Assembly (NCBI GenBank): GCA_021234155.1
Contig: JAJEKV010000240.1
Location: 312,001 to 376,000, forward strand
Direction: 5' to 3'
From: Isoetes taiwanensis
Taxonomy: Eukaryota; Streptophyta; Lycopodiopsida; Isoetales; Isoetaceae
Length of the DNA: 64,000 bases
The notes below the pieces were generated by a model, which was not told where the DNA came from, searched no databases, and saw only the letters and a list, made by a program, of their open reading frames with translations. Positions 11,344 through 21,844 of the stretch are shown here, piece by piece. Position 1 is the stretch's first letter. Every line of letters begins with the position of its first letter. A program made the translations under genes and the position numbers.

Positions 11344-12031
11344 CTATGCACGCCAGAACCAATGGATCGAATATGGAAAACCAATGCCGACCAGACAAGG
11401 GCAATCTAAGAGTGCCGAATTCAAATTACTAGAAAGGACACTGTGCCAAACCATAATACAGGACAAGAACAAGGGCACTAGATCAAAGAAGAAAAAAGGG
11501 GATGCACAAGCTGGCACAGAAGAGCAAACGGTGCCAAAGGATGCCTGCAAGATTGTTTTTTCTTCTGACCAGGTATGGGAAAAGTGGAACGAATTTTGGG
11601 ACGCCTATTCGGAAAAGAAGTTGCCAGATTCGTATGGCAGGTTTCCTCCGCAAGATACGTCTATTTTTGATATAGGTATCACAGAAATGAGAAAGGCACA
11701 AGGATTGGATGATGCAGAATTAATCTGTTCTAGATAGTTGCATCGAAAGGAAGTTATCTACAAGAAAACTGCAAAGAAAGCACTTGACATCTTTCAAGAT
11801 GCATGCGAATCGATAAAAAATATGAAAGTCCTGAAAAAAGCTGTTGGTGAAGAACTGCAAAGGCTCTCAGGAGACATGATGTTATCAGAGATAGGCTTAA
11901 TGCAAAAGTACAACGTATCTAATGATGACATTAAGAAATATGTATTTTGGTCAAAAGATTTTGTGAAGCAGCAAAAGGCGAAGAATGTGGCAACTCTTAA
12001 AGGGATTCACACGAAAGTTGCGCCGACTTAA
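11344..12031 (+). pseudogene. Island gene, second coding block with in-frame TAG
   Basis: Open frame from SYARQNQWIEYGKPMPT to HTKVAPT with one in-frame TAG at 11735-11737; the reading frame and composition continue unchanged on both sides. It has a Lys-rich patch (KGTRSKKKKGDAQ), an acidic/aromatic stretch VWEKWNEFWDAYSEKK and a helical tail rich in Lys and Glu. No family recognised. It probably continues the DGQHR-like protein. The stop may be a decayed CAG. It ends at TAA 12029-12031 just before an A-rich run. Confidence 0.45.
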
Positions 12032-12117
12032 AAAAAAAAGAAAAGTTGCTTTGGTGAAGAAGACGGCAGAGACGAGTCTCCTTTTTTTCTATAAGGTGTC
12101 CACCGGTTATAAGTGTG

Positions 12118-12474
12118 CCCGAGGAGGTGGGTGAAGGGCCAACCGACATCACTCTATTTGTTCTTGATAGCCGGGTGGCACGAGATGGACACAGGATGAT
12201 TCAAAGACCTTCTTCAACATGCAATGGTTGGTTTGACGATCGAGATGCATTATACTATCGCGGATGATTTTGCCACTCCGACATTTCCTACGATATGCAC
12301 TAGGCTGCAAATGATGTCGAATGCATTAAAGTGATGAGGCAAGCAAGAATGATAGATGAAAACAAAGATAGTGAGTTTAGTACCGAAAGTAAGATCTCAC
12401 ATGTGCTAGTCCTTATGATAGCCATTATGGATGATAAAAAGAATATGAAAGACTCAAGGGAAACCGGAAGGTGA
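12118..12474 (+). pseudogene. Degenerate coding block of the island, two in-frame stops
   Basis: One frame runs 118 codons with only a TGA at 12265 and a TAG at 12301. It contains DITLFVLDSRVARDGHRMIQ, CNGWFDDRDALYY and VECIKVMRQARMIDENKD. The composition is protein-like, but no family is recognised. Whether it is spliced to the preceding block is unknown. Confidence 0.35.
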
Positions 12475-12589
12475 GAAGATTGCTTGGCGGTGCTATCGGC
12501 TAGATGAACCCCTATTGAAGAATGTTTTTATGTCGAATCCAATTGCGAAGACAAAGGGAAAGGGACCGCAGATGTGGATGTGGACCCGG

Positions 12590-13287
12590 ACTTAAGAGGA
12601 AGAGGAAGAGGAAGAAGAAAACTGGTCGACCTCGGCCCTTAATTCACCAATCAAGTATGAGCTACCGACGACGCAAGATAAGGGGAGGCTGAATAAGTAC
12701 GGGTTTTCTTTGGCCTTTTCGAAGTTTTCTCGATTGAAGCCTTCGCCCTTTAGAGTCTACGTGTTGGGAGTTTCATGTTGGAGGTTATGTCAAGTGAAGC
12801 TCAAGCTAGCTAGGAAATGCCAAAGTGTGGTCTCGATGGTCAAGCCAAGGACTTCTCGATATTTTTTTCGAGAAAGTGCTAGAGGTGGCACCTCGGGTCC
12901 GCTTAGGTAGTGCAAAAAAATAAAGCTTCCAGCTCTAAGTCCAATTTACCCGCAGATCCGGGTCCGCAGAGTGGGAAGAAATGAGAAAGCACCTAGAGGG
13001 CATAAAGAAGAATATCGACAAGCAACAGCTTAACTATGCGGCCGAGAGCGTGCCTATCATTCCAATCACATTGGAAAATCCGACTGAAGTGGATGTAGGT
13101 AACACAAACGAAGAAGACAAAATCCTAGATGATACAGATGGATTCGGAAAGCTCGAAATGTTAGCATAAAGAGTAATGAAGTATCAACCATAGTTCAAAC
13201 ACTAAGTGATGTGGTCGACACTTCCGCGTAATCAAGACAGCCGAGAGTAAGCTCATCATTGCGGATGTTGAACAGGAACCAGAAAGG
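12590..13287 (+). pseudogene. Degenerate coding remnants ending at a donor-like site
   Basis: Fragments only: a Glu/Arg-rich run near 12590-12625 (GAGGAAGAG repeats), a frame at 12650-12905, then 12981-13169 (RKHLEGIKKNIDKQQLNYAA). A short block VIKTAESKLIIADVEQEPER follows, ending at AGAAAG|GTATGT (13287/13288). Several frame changes separate them. It looks like the decayed middle of the same gene. Confidence 0.3.
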
Positions 13288-13471
13288 TATGTTATTCAAA
13301 CAGAAATGAAAATCGCCGCCAGCGCGATTTCAATTCTTCAAACAGAATTGAAAATCGCGCCCAGCGCCATTTCAATTATTCCAACATTGAAAACGCGCGC
13401 AAGCCGCCGATTTCAATTTTCTTTTTCCTTGTCTCACAAGTGTGTGCTTTATTATTACGCACCTAATCCAG
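13288..13471 (+). other. Inferred second intron with degenerate GC palindromes
   Basis: Starts GTATGTTATTC at 13288. An AG ends CACCTAATCCAG at 13471 after a pyrimidine-rich stretch. It contains three hairpin-prone units of the form GAAAATCG...CGATTTCAA around 13307-13420, with GC cores that are damaged versions of the CGCGCCAGGCGCG palindrome. Intron status is inferred from splice motifs only. Confidence 0.35.
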
Positions 13472-14069
13472 TTTCCTCCAAAATTCGGTGTTCGATTTGA
13501 ATGGAGTGCTCGCAAAAACGTTACCTAAAGCACAATTTCCTTTATCATGGTATGCATGTAAACCATTTGAGACATATACTGAAATGGGTATATCCGCGAC
13601 GTCAGATCCGGAAGGAGATGTTAGACCAAGCTTTCTTTTTATTTCGTTGTGCAATTTGGTCGCCGATGGAGAATAGAAATATCTGAGGAAGTTTTGAGAG
13701 TAGTTCCCGAAGTTACATAGAGATTGGGCATCTGTTTGGGATCGGAGCAAATGTAAGTCATTCAATAACCCAAAGGATCCCTACTGGTAAAAAATATTTG
13801 TGAAATGCTTGAGCGACATGATGGATGACTTGGGCGTTCAGGAGAAGGAAGACATCATTATAGTTGATGATGACGCCTTGAAGTGTTGCTTCAATCAGTC
13901 ACAGTCACTAAATCCACCATCCTATCATCCTGAGGATTTTGACAAAGATGACTTCCTGCTTCGTTTTGTCGCAAGATCTTGCACCGAAATAGCTACAGAA
14001 AAAAAGGTCAAGAGATACAAACACTATACCCAAGAACTTAATCGGACAGGGAAATTGATGGGGACCTAG
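13472..14069 (+). pseudogene. Island gene, third coding region (frameshifted)
   Basis: A first open frame at 13501-13686 is followed by frame changes. A second runs from about 13714 through SKCKSFNNPKDPYW, an in-frame TAA at 13788-13790, then KIFVKCLSDMMDDLGVQEKE and a stop after 14069. It contains the acidic stretch IIIVDDDALKCC and FDKDDFLLRFVARSC. I cannot name the domain. The NPKDPYW motif loosely recalls the NPPY/DPPY of N6-adenine methyltransferases, but the context does not support that call. Confidence 0.35.
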
Positions 14070-14321
14070 AGAAGATCGTTCTAGAAAGGGAACTTTTTTT
14101 GATATATATATATATGTATACAGGAAATACACTTTCCAAAAAGTTTTGAATATGAAATATACTTTACACCAAACTCTTTCGAATATATATTGTGTTCTTA
14201 TATCAGCATTATTGGTTTGGTGGTAACGTATTGTTCTTTTATATATACGCGGTATGGTTTGCTATACTTGCAATAATTTGTATGTATATACCGTCAATAA
14301 TTTAGGTGTCTATAAATACGT

Positions 14322-14603
14322 ATGCATGAAATTGGCAAACCATCGGGCGGGCCTTCCTTATACGCTTGTTATTATGGCACATTCTATTACCCGCCAGATG
14401 AACCACGCAGACCTCTGCAGTGTGCATGAGCTAGAAATAGAACCGGGGACTGGCTTGATGTCGTTGCTATGAATCCCGTCCGCTTCTATCCTGATCCCTT
14501 TGATGTTGTAATCCATCTTATATGGAATCCAGAGCATGGTTTGTTCATGATCGAAAGGATCTCAGCACCGCCTGCAGCGCCTGTCGACGATGATTCGGAT
14601 TAG
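14322..14603 (+). pseudogene. Probable C-terminal exon of the island gene, one in-frame TGA
   Basis: A 93-codon frame from ATG 14322 to TAG 14601-14603 with a single TGA at 14427. It contains SLYACYYGTFYYPPDEPRRP, DWLDVVAMNPVRFYPDPFD and LIWNPEHGLFMIERI, ending in the acidic tail VDDDSD. The aromatic/proline-rich composition and acidic end look like a genuine protein C-terminus. Family unknown. The last palindrome (CGCGCCACGCGCG, 14653-14665) lies 50 bases past the stop. Confidence 0.4.
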
Positions 14604-15026
14604 TTTTTAAAGTTTATGTTCCACTATAATACGTTATTTATGGGAATAAAATCGCGCCACGCGCGATTTGACCCTTGAAAATCTCTGTTCTGTAGCAACT
14701 TGCTTGCTGTTATTTATTCGTAAAACACTACAATTTCAATGTTTAGATTTCGTTGTCGTCGGTGATTGTACGAATTAATAAGCAATTTCCTACTTTTTAT
14801 ATTGCCAACATTCTTTCATAATATGGGTCATTTGGACCGAATATTTGGATGCCCTTGCATTTCAACATAAAATGCATCTTCCTAGCCCGAAAATGAACTC
14901 AGTGCAAAAGTGTGGTTAATTCAATATAATGGTCAATAAATAGCTTATACGGCGCGATTTTGGAATAGACATAATCCCAATTTAATTGAATGATGGTTCC
15001 TTGTTGGTTTTTGCAATCGAAGGTGT
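14604..15026. other. Spacer with last GC palindrome
   Basis: Holds the degenerated palindrome at 14653-14665 and a GGCGCGATTTT half near 14951. Otherwise AT-rich with no coding signal. Confidence 0.45.
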
Positions 15027-15497
15027 TTGGCTGGAGCCGTGGCCATGGAGCGTGGTGCAAGTGTCGATCACTTGAACTGCGAGGCTATTTTCAAAGCTCG
15101 GTTCAAGAGCCCCATGGCCATGAATGATGCTATAAAGAAGGATTTCAATTGGGTTTCAAAGCCACCGGGTATGATTCTAGTATGTAAGGCCCTCAAGAAT
15201 AGTTGCCTTCATTGTTTTAAAGGCATGACTGGGTATTGCATGAAGGATATTGGGAAAGTCCATTATGTCTGCCACCTCCATAATGTCAGTGAAGCTGCTA
15301 TTGAGAAGGGAAAAGACATGTATTTGAGATGGGGAGCTGGTGGTACGAAGAACCTTGTTATTCTTGACAATAAGAATCTTTTGAATAGAGCTGCAAATTT
15401 TCTGAATTACCATGGGAATTGTAGGCTGACTGCTAGTCTGTTGTATACCTTGACTAGAATGATTCGATCTGGGGAGTTTACTTTGTCTAGCTCTTAG
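15027..15497 (+). CDS. Unrecognised 156-residue ORF
   Basis: Intact frame from ATG 15027 to TAG. An in-frame ATG (MERGASVD) seven codons downstream could also start it. It contains FKARFKSPMAMNDAIKKDFN, a Cys-rich segment (CKALKNSCLHCFKGMTGYC) and a second one at KVHYVCHLHNV; the Cys/His spacing might bind metal. It ends with LTRMIRSGEFTLSSS. I do not recognise the family. Neighbours are repeats, so it may be a fragment of a mobile-element protein rather than a host gene. Confidence 0.35.
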   Translation: MAGAVAMERGASVDHLNCEAIFKARFKSPMAMNDAIKKDFNWVSKPPGMILVCKALKNSCLHCFKGMTGYCMKDIGKVHYVCHLHNVSEAAIEKGKDMYLRWGAGGTKNLVILDNKNLLNRAANFLNYHGNCRLTASLLYTLTRMIRSGEFTLSSS

Positions 15498-15699
15498 ATC
15501 ATACCTTCCTCGCAGCTCTCTTCAAAAACATCACAAAAAAAAGAGTAGTTGTAACAACCTGGAGATGTGCTTCTAAAGACCCAAGACGATCCCTGCTTAT
15601 TGTGTGGCCCAAATCAGGAAGGGTGACAGAGCAGCGACACATATCCAGCGCCGCCTTCGCCTTCTTCGCCTTGCCCATCTGCCGACCACGTGATCAGAG

Positions 15700-16345
15700 A
15701 ATCTAGAGGAATCTTATAAGGGAATCTCATGAAAATCTATGGTAATTCATAGAAGAATTTTCATAGAATCTTAGAGAATATTGAGGAATCTCAAGAGAAT
15801 CTTAGGAAATCTATGGCCATCTCTAGAGGATCTTTGGGAATCAAGGGAAATTTAAGGGAATCTTCATTAATCTTTGAGAATATAAAGGAATATTGATAGA
15901 CTCTTGGAGAATCTACATGGAATCTTGAGAATCTAGAGGAAACTTGGGATGATCTTTGGGAATCTAGGGGAATTTAAGGAATCTTCATGAAATTTTTGAG
16001 GATCTAGGCGAATTTTGATAGGATCTTAGAGAATCTAGGGGAATCTTCATAGAATCTAAGTGAATCTTGGGAAGCTAGAGGAATCTTGGGATAATCTTTG
16101 GAAATATAAGGGAATCTCAAGAGAATCTATGTGAGAATCTCAAGAGGATCTTAGAGAATCTATGGGAATCTCAATAGAATCTTAGGAAATCTGTGGGAAT
16201 CTTGAGAGAATCTTTAAGAATTGAAGAGAATCTAAGGGAATCTTGGGGAATCTAGCAAAATCTTCATAGAATATAAGGGAATCAACGAGAATCTGCATAG
16301 AATCTTGGAATAATATTTGACAATATGAGAATCTTGGGAAACCCT
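15700..16345. repeat. Degenerate GAATCT array
   Basis: About 640 bases built from variants of AGAATCTNGAGGAATCTTGG, with a period near 10-12 and a looser superstructure near 20-45 bases. No coding potential. The same word family appears in reverse complement at 57120-57320. Confidence 0.8.
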
Positions 16346-16574
16346 TATAGAACCTTAGGGCTACATTTAAATAAATGATGCTCTTATCTCTTTATAGCTT
16401 GTAGCCTAAATTCATTTTAAACTTAAGCAGCATTACAAGCTAAGTGTAAATGATAATGCAAATGTATTGCAAATTGATACAAAATTTAAAGTTACAGACA
16501 AAATGCGAATCCAGACAAAACGTAAATAGATGCATAACATGACTAGTTTGGTTACCAAAATTCTAAAGAATCTT

Positions 16575-16795
16575 TTAATGAAAAAATCTGACGAATTTTT
16601 TGACGAAAATTCTGACGATTTTTTTGACGATTTTCTTTTGACGAAAATTCTGACAATTTTTCTGACGATTTTCTTGACACTTAATCGTCAAAAGACTGAC
16701 GATTTTCTGACGATTAAAAATTGACGATTTTTGTGATGATTTTTTTTGACATTGTATCGTCAGATAATATTCGTCAGATAAATTGTCAGGCAGTG
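16575..16795. repeat. TGACGA-rich minisatellite
   Basis: Repeats of TGACGATTTT and TGACGAAAATTC, later in inverted form (TCGTCA), so the tract can fold. Open frames across it on both strands are repeat artefacts. Confidence 0.75.
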
Positions 16796-17139
16796 AAGTT
16801 CTCTCCAAAGCCTTACTATAGGAGGCTCTGAATGGCATTGGAGCTCCAAGCACGTTGGGGTTGAGTCCAGCATTGGTCGGCTTGACCACCTTCTATTTAC
16901 ATGCAATCCGGCCCCAAAGTTGGTGTACATAGAAGGTCTATTGGCTGAAAGATGTCCATCCTGGTCCAGAAAAGCTTCTAGTGGTTCCAGTGTAGGGGAA
17001 ATACAATGCTTATTCTTCTAAAGGAATTATAGAAGCCTTATATATTCAGTTTAGGTACCACCAATCCCCCAAACACGAGCATACAAATCCTAGAAATAGT
17101 CGAGGATTTGATGTGTGAAAAATAGTCTAAGGTAATTTA
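16796..17139. other. Spacer before DUF7869-like copy 3
   Basis: No clear frame. It may contain eroded upstream parts of the copy 3 element, but nothing aligns by eye. Confidence 0.3.
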
Positions 17140-17911
17140 CTTAGACAATTTGGTGAAGTTCTTATTCCTAGAGGGCAGCCAAAACCACTTCCTCCCTTCA
17201 AGACTGTTAAAGACTCTAGCCAACTAGTGAAGGGCATCAAGGATTATATAATGCAATGGGATGATGTTCGAAATGGAAAGCACACCTCCATTCTGAAGAA
17301 AAATCACATGGACTCCCTAATCAATTACTGGGAGAAAGTTGTGACATTCTTAGAAACAGAACAGCCATGTGGGGCGGAGCTGAGAGACGGGTTCTTACCA
17401 GAGTCCAGATGGGAGGGTTCTCATGGAGCAAGCACATCTAAGAAAGTTGACTTGGGTCCTAACAATGGTTCCGAGTGGTTTGTGGGAAGTAAGGCCTCAA
17501 AGCCGAAGTGGTTTGATCTTCCTAAGTGGGATCCCTTTGAGGACATCAAGGAAGGATACTTTATGCTAGTAAGGCCTGACAATGAGGATTGTCCAATATG
17601 GTTAGGGGTGGCACTCTCTGATGTAACCACCACCATGGCTGATGGAGAAGAGTTGTGTCCTGGATTCCAAATCAATATTGGGAGCCCATTGGAAGACACA
17701 AGAAGGGCAACTTGAGCAATACATCGACTGCTGGGAGAAGAAGTGGAGGGCAAATCATGCTGATCCTCAAAAGAGGGAATTGGTGGAGTGTGTGATATGG
17801 TCATATCCAACTTGTCACATTTCAATGGACAAGCCACACAAGATCCCAAAAAGGGAGATGGACAAAGCCATGAGCAACCTCTATGCTATAGCATTGTATG
17901 AGGGTAGATAA
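17140..17911 (+). pseudogene. DUF7869-like transposon ORF, copy 3 (C-terminal part)
   Basis: The 17227-17715 frame has VKGIKDYIMQWDDVRNGKH, SLINYWEKVVTFLE and YFMLVRPDNEDCPIWLGVAL. A one-step frame change near 17650-17690 continues into QLEQYIDCWEKKWRANHADP and ends at 17911. Direct matches in copy 2 are KDGINDYIKHW, FVVVKPADLETYPVWLGW and DCWTKRWRRNPSDP, so these are homologous C-terminal regions. The conserved WLG and DCW.K.WR motifs define a C-terminal module missing from copy 1. Truncated at the 5' side and frameshifted, therefore dead. Confidence 0.6.
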
Positions 17912-18257
17912 TATTGAGAAGCTTGAAAACTTTCTCAACTCGTGGTTTGTAAAATAGTTGCATGATTCTCTCATGATGGGGTGAGTACGGACAAAGTGCA
18001 TGGATGATGAAAGGGTTTTCTCCTAGTTAAGATTGAGTCAGAAGCATGTACAAGATAGAAAAGATGAAGGGAATTCAAATCAACAAATATCAATGGGACA
18101 AAACACATATATTCTCCAGACAAATGTGTGATCTTCATCAATAATGAAAAAACTTAAATCCCTTTTACTCTTGTTTTTTTAAGGCCAAACACATGTATCT
18201 ATAACTTATTTATAAACTATACAAGCTAAATTCCTTCTACTCTTCATCAGGACTCTT
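17912..18257. other. Spacer, no gene seen
   Basis: AT-rich with scattered stops in all frames. No repeat structure noted. Confidence 0.4.
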
Positions 18258-18560
18258 TCACTTTGGTGATTTCAAATATGCCTCACAAATTGTAGCCCAT
18301 TTAAGATAAAAGTTACAATTGACCTTGGCCTTCATATCGTCGCCTACCTGCACATCAAGATCGGTTTCATAGCCACCTCGCGCATGCCATTCTTGAACAT
18401 AGCGATCCCCTTGTGGAGTAAAGTAAAAGCTTGAAACTATTTGTCTGGATCCTTCAGAACCCCTTTGGGGCATATCGTTCGTCCCAAACCACATCTCATT
18501 TTGCTTTTTTTTTTTTTTTTTGCCCATCTTTGTTAACATTTTTAGTGACATGTCAATCAC
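18258..18560 (-). CDS. Unrecognised short ORF, coding-like C-terminal half
   Basis: A 100-residue frame. The first 20 residues are poly-Lys from an A-run and probably not real. Residues from about 30 on (SFYFTPQGDRYVQEWHARGG, then NFYLKWATICEAYLKSPK) have protein-like composition. It could be the last exon of a gene or a transposon remnant. Family not recognised. Confidence 0.25.
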   Translation of the reverse strand: MIDMSLKMLTKMGKKKKKKQNEMWFGTNDMPQRGSEGSRQIVSSFYFTPQGDRYVQEWHARGGYETDLDVQVGDDMKAKVNCNFYLKWATICEAYLKSPK

Positions 18561-18879
18561 CCATGATATTAGAAAATGTTAAATGGTTTAATATTTAAGT
18601 TTGCACAATTTGTTTTGATTGCATGAAGGCATATTCACCCCTTATTCCTTAATCTACACCGTACGTAAAGTTCCTCGTTTGTGGGGTATGCAAGTACAAA
18701 ATTTGCTATACTGTATAACAAGATTCGCAAAATACTATAAGATTTCAAGCAGAATACTATATGGTGTTGATTTCATACGTGCAAAATACAATTATGAGGG
18801 CTCTCGCTGCCCTACGTCACCCCCCGTGTGAATATGCACCCAAACCAAAGGGGGTTTAAGGGGGATTTTAATTTAAATG

Positions 18880-19010
18880 TGTTGGACCCAATGGTTGTGT
18901 TAATTAATGTCAATGGTAGTTATGTGTTGGTTGTTAATGTCAATGGTTGTTATGTGTTGGTTGTTATGTGGGGGGTTTAATTTTTATATGTTGGATGTTA
19001 ATGGTTTGTG
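18880..19010. repeat. TGTTGGTTGTTAATGTCAATGG repeats
   Basis: Three to four imperfect direct copies of a 20-30 base unit, followed by an A/T run and a C-rich run at 19020-19060. Non-coding. Confidence 0.6.
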
Positions 19011-19606
19011 TTGCAAAAAAATTTTTTTGGCCCCTCGTCACAGCCCCCCTCCCCCCCCGGTGAGACAAACATTTTAGAATTCAAACCAGAAAAAAACTAG
19101 AATTCATTTGAGGCTTTCATCACCTGTAGCTTTTGAATTTCATCACAATAAAACAAATAGAACATAAGTAAAAGTTACCATAAAGATAGAGCAGATTGAT
19201 CCCATTATTCTCGAAAGTCATAAAGTTTGCAACACCCATACACAAACATTTTGCAACCGGAAGTTAACAAAGAACCTTTGGCCTCCATGGATTCTTGTGG
19301 TGAGAAACCAAAGTGGGAAACTTTTTCGCTTGTTAGCACAAGGATCTAGAAGCCTCAAAATCTAAAAATGCATGGTAATTTTTTTGCAGGCTGGTAGGAT
19401 GTAAAAGCCTACCAAACCCGGCCGGAAAATTGCTGTTTTAGCATAGATAACTTAACCAAACATATCCATATCATACACTATCAAAAAAGATCTCGGAGAG
19501 AGCTTTCCAACACAATAAAAATCATCTCAAACAGAGCTCGGATCAAAAGTTATGATAAGAAATGTGTTGCCGGCGGGGAAACTGCACTACATGCGCCCTT
19601 CATGTG

Positions 19607-19795
19607 CCCATTATGCACCACACACACAAAAAGAGGACTTTTGTTGTGAGCCATTGGTTGTTGACCATTATGCACCACACACACAAAAAAAGAGCTTTTG
19701 TTGTGAGCCATTGGTTGTTGACCATTATGCACCACACGCACAAAAAAAAGGGCTTTTGTTGTGAGCCATTGGTTGTTGACCATTGGAAAAAAAAG
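19607..19795. repeat. Three-copy tandem repeat, about 61-base unit
   Basis: The unit begins CATTATGCACCACACACACA, passes through TTTGTTGTGAGCCATTGG and ends TTGTTGACC. Three copies are nearly identical apart from the length of the A-run. All six-frame ORFs across it are repeat shadows. Confidence 0.85.
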
Positions 19796-19799
19796 GGCT

Positions 19800-21440
19800 A
19801 AAATCAATGGCTCAGAAATGGTGCACTCTAGATGTACGCATTAGTACATCCATTTGAATACATCACGAAATCATAGGAAAACCTTAGTGAAAAGCGTACA
19901 AAAACACAAAGAAAACCCCCTGTTATTATGCTACATATTCTCGCAATGGTTAGAACTATGATTCAGTATTGTATTGAAAATGGTATTTCTAGGTCAGTTT
20001 ATGCTGCTTATTTGTTTAGAAGGTCATTTTTCTATTTCAGACTACTTTTTGTTGTCATTTTCCAATGGTATAAAAAAGCAAACGCTTCTTTAAGACATGC
20101 ACAGACACGATGGGGCGAGTCTGTTTCTCATGCCAAAATTGTCGCCCTCCAGCTTTTCTTGCATGGAGCAGTGATCTTTTCTTGCTTTTCTTGCACTAGA
20201 GCAACTTTGGCGTGTACCGATGATTCAGTGGCGCAGGGTTAGGCCAAGGAAGGCGTTAGTTTTTTGGGGTTGAGGTAGAGGAAGCCGTAGGTTCTTGAAG
20301 TTAGGAAAGGGTTTCTGGTGAGGCAGGGATTCAACGGGGCAGGGACTAGCGCAACCGGCCTGTGTCTGTATTTTATGAAGCCGGCTCCGACATGGTTGTG
20401 GAGATGCTTCTTCTAAATTTTATCCGGAGTGTTATTCATCATGCTAAATGTTATTCCAGAAAGGCGAACATGGACATGGATGTCCTGCTTTTGGATTGTG
20501 TGGGCCTGCGTCTTTGCTACCGAGATGGAGAGCATGAGGCAAGTGTGATTGTGGAAGTTGGGATCTAGGATGTACCGTTCTTTCCAATCAACAATCTTCA
20601 TCTGATTCCATCAATATCTATGCACAGAGTAAAAAGGAATTCTAGAACTATTGCTATCTAGTAGAAGGCAAAATAAATGCTAGATTCAAAGCTAGAGTCT
20701 AGGCTTCCCTAGAGAATAATTGTTGCATCTATCTGGTCTTCTTTGGGATCGCTTCAAGACGCCTTTACAGGTTTTCCTAGAATTCGCAGAGCTTATTCAT
20801 TGGGTTGTCACCCTGACACTTTATCTCTCATTGAACGAGTGTAGCCAAACATTGTGTGTTTCTATTTCAGAGTGATTATCTAACCATTGTGTTGTAATTT
20901 ATGTAATGTAAATATCATGCATTTGGAATATGATGCATTTGGAATCATTGTGTTTTGTTAATGTCAATTTGCACCATTGAAATTTTATTTGGGGTTAAGG
21001 CAAAAAAAATTTGTTGCCTTGATGTGGCATAATGGAGGGAATATTCTCTCTATCAATGACCCACAATAAAAGCTAGAAACATCCCATTAAGTTTGCAAGA
21101 GTATTAAGTTTTAAGAACATCTTCAAAAGGGCCATTATATGATTGTTATATAATTACACAAGAATTTAGCGCGCTGGTGGAGCCAGCGCCTATTGCGATA
21201 GAGGCATTTTTTTTACCATTGTTGCGTGCCCACGGGGTGAGGAGAAATTGACCATTACAGAATTGTAGATTTTCTAGGGTCCACTAGGAATCTCATGGGT
21301 TTGACTTTATATAAGCATGTTCAAGGTCACCATCTTGCAACACACCATTGTAAATAAATCATAAATTTAGGTGCATGTTCCACTCTGTCATGAGCAACTT
21401 GAGAGCATGAGAGAAGAGCAAAACAAATTGTTTTGAAGAA
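19800..21440. other. No supported gene
   Basis: Short frames at 19928-20242 and 20362-20568 have no recognisable motifs. A GCGCTGG...CCAGCGC inverted pair lies at 21170-21190. Otherwise featureless. Confidence 0.35.
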
Positions 21441-21445
21441 CCTTA

Positions 21446-21474
21446 CTAGTAAACGTGTGCCCGGCGTTGCCGGG
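21446..21474 (-). mobile_element. Helitron 3' terminus (minus strand)
   Basis: On the minus strand the order is a 15-base hairpin CCCGGCAACGCCGGG (plus 21460-21474), a 10-base spacer and CTAG, with T as the next base. This is the canonical Helitron 3' end: short hairpin, CTRR, insertion 5' to T. The element body extends toward higher coordinates. I could not identify its 5' TC end. Confidence 0.7.
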
Positions 21475-21844
21475 CTAATGTCCTATCGTATTTCTTTTTT
21501 TGCCTTTAAGCAGCATAGCATACAGTAATAAGTCATCCTTTTTTTCTCAAGTGCATAATAATGTATGCATAAGCTACCTGCATTCATCCTATACCTGGGA
21601 TTTGAAAAAGCTAATTGTAACAAATAACAACTTTAAAGTTCTCTGTTGCTGCTCACATGATCTTGTTGCGCTGACATGATCTTCTGACCTGTAGCAGAAC
21701 TATCAGTAAAAGCCAGCTGCAACTGCAGATGGAAGTGATTGATAATAATGAGAACTTCAAAGTGAAATAGCATGGTGCAATAAATGTATTTCAGTTAGAA
21801 GTTGGACTATACAATAATACTTTGATAATACCTGGAATCTGGAT

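Noticed and set aside
13774-13830. An N6-adenine DNA methyltransferase from the NPKDPYW motif
   Set aside because: The motif is not the NPPY/DPPY consensus, no SAM-binding FxGxG motif is seen nearby, and the frame is broken.
19550-19807. Repetitive ORFs with MAHNKS / HYAPHTQK units
   Set aside because: They are six-frame shadows of the 61-base tandem repeat and have no independent coding evidence.
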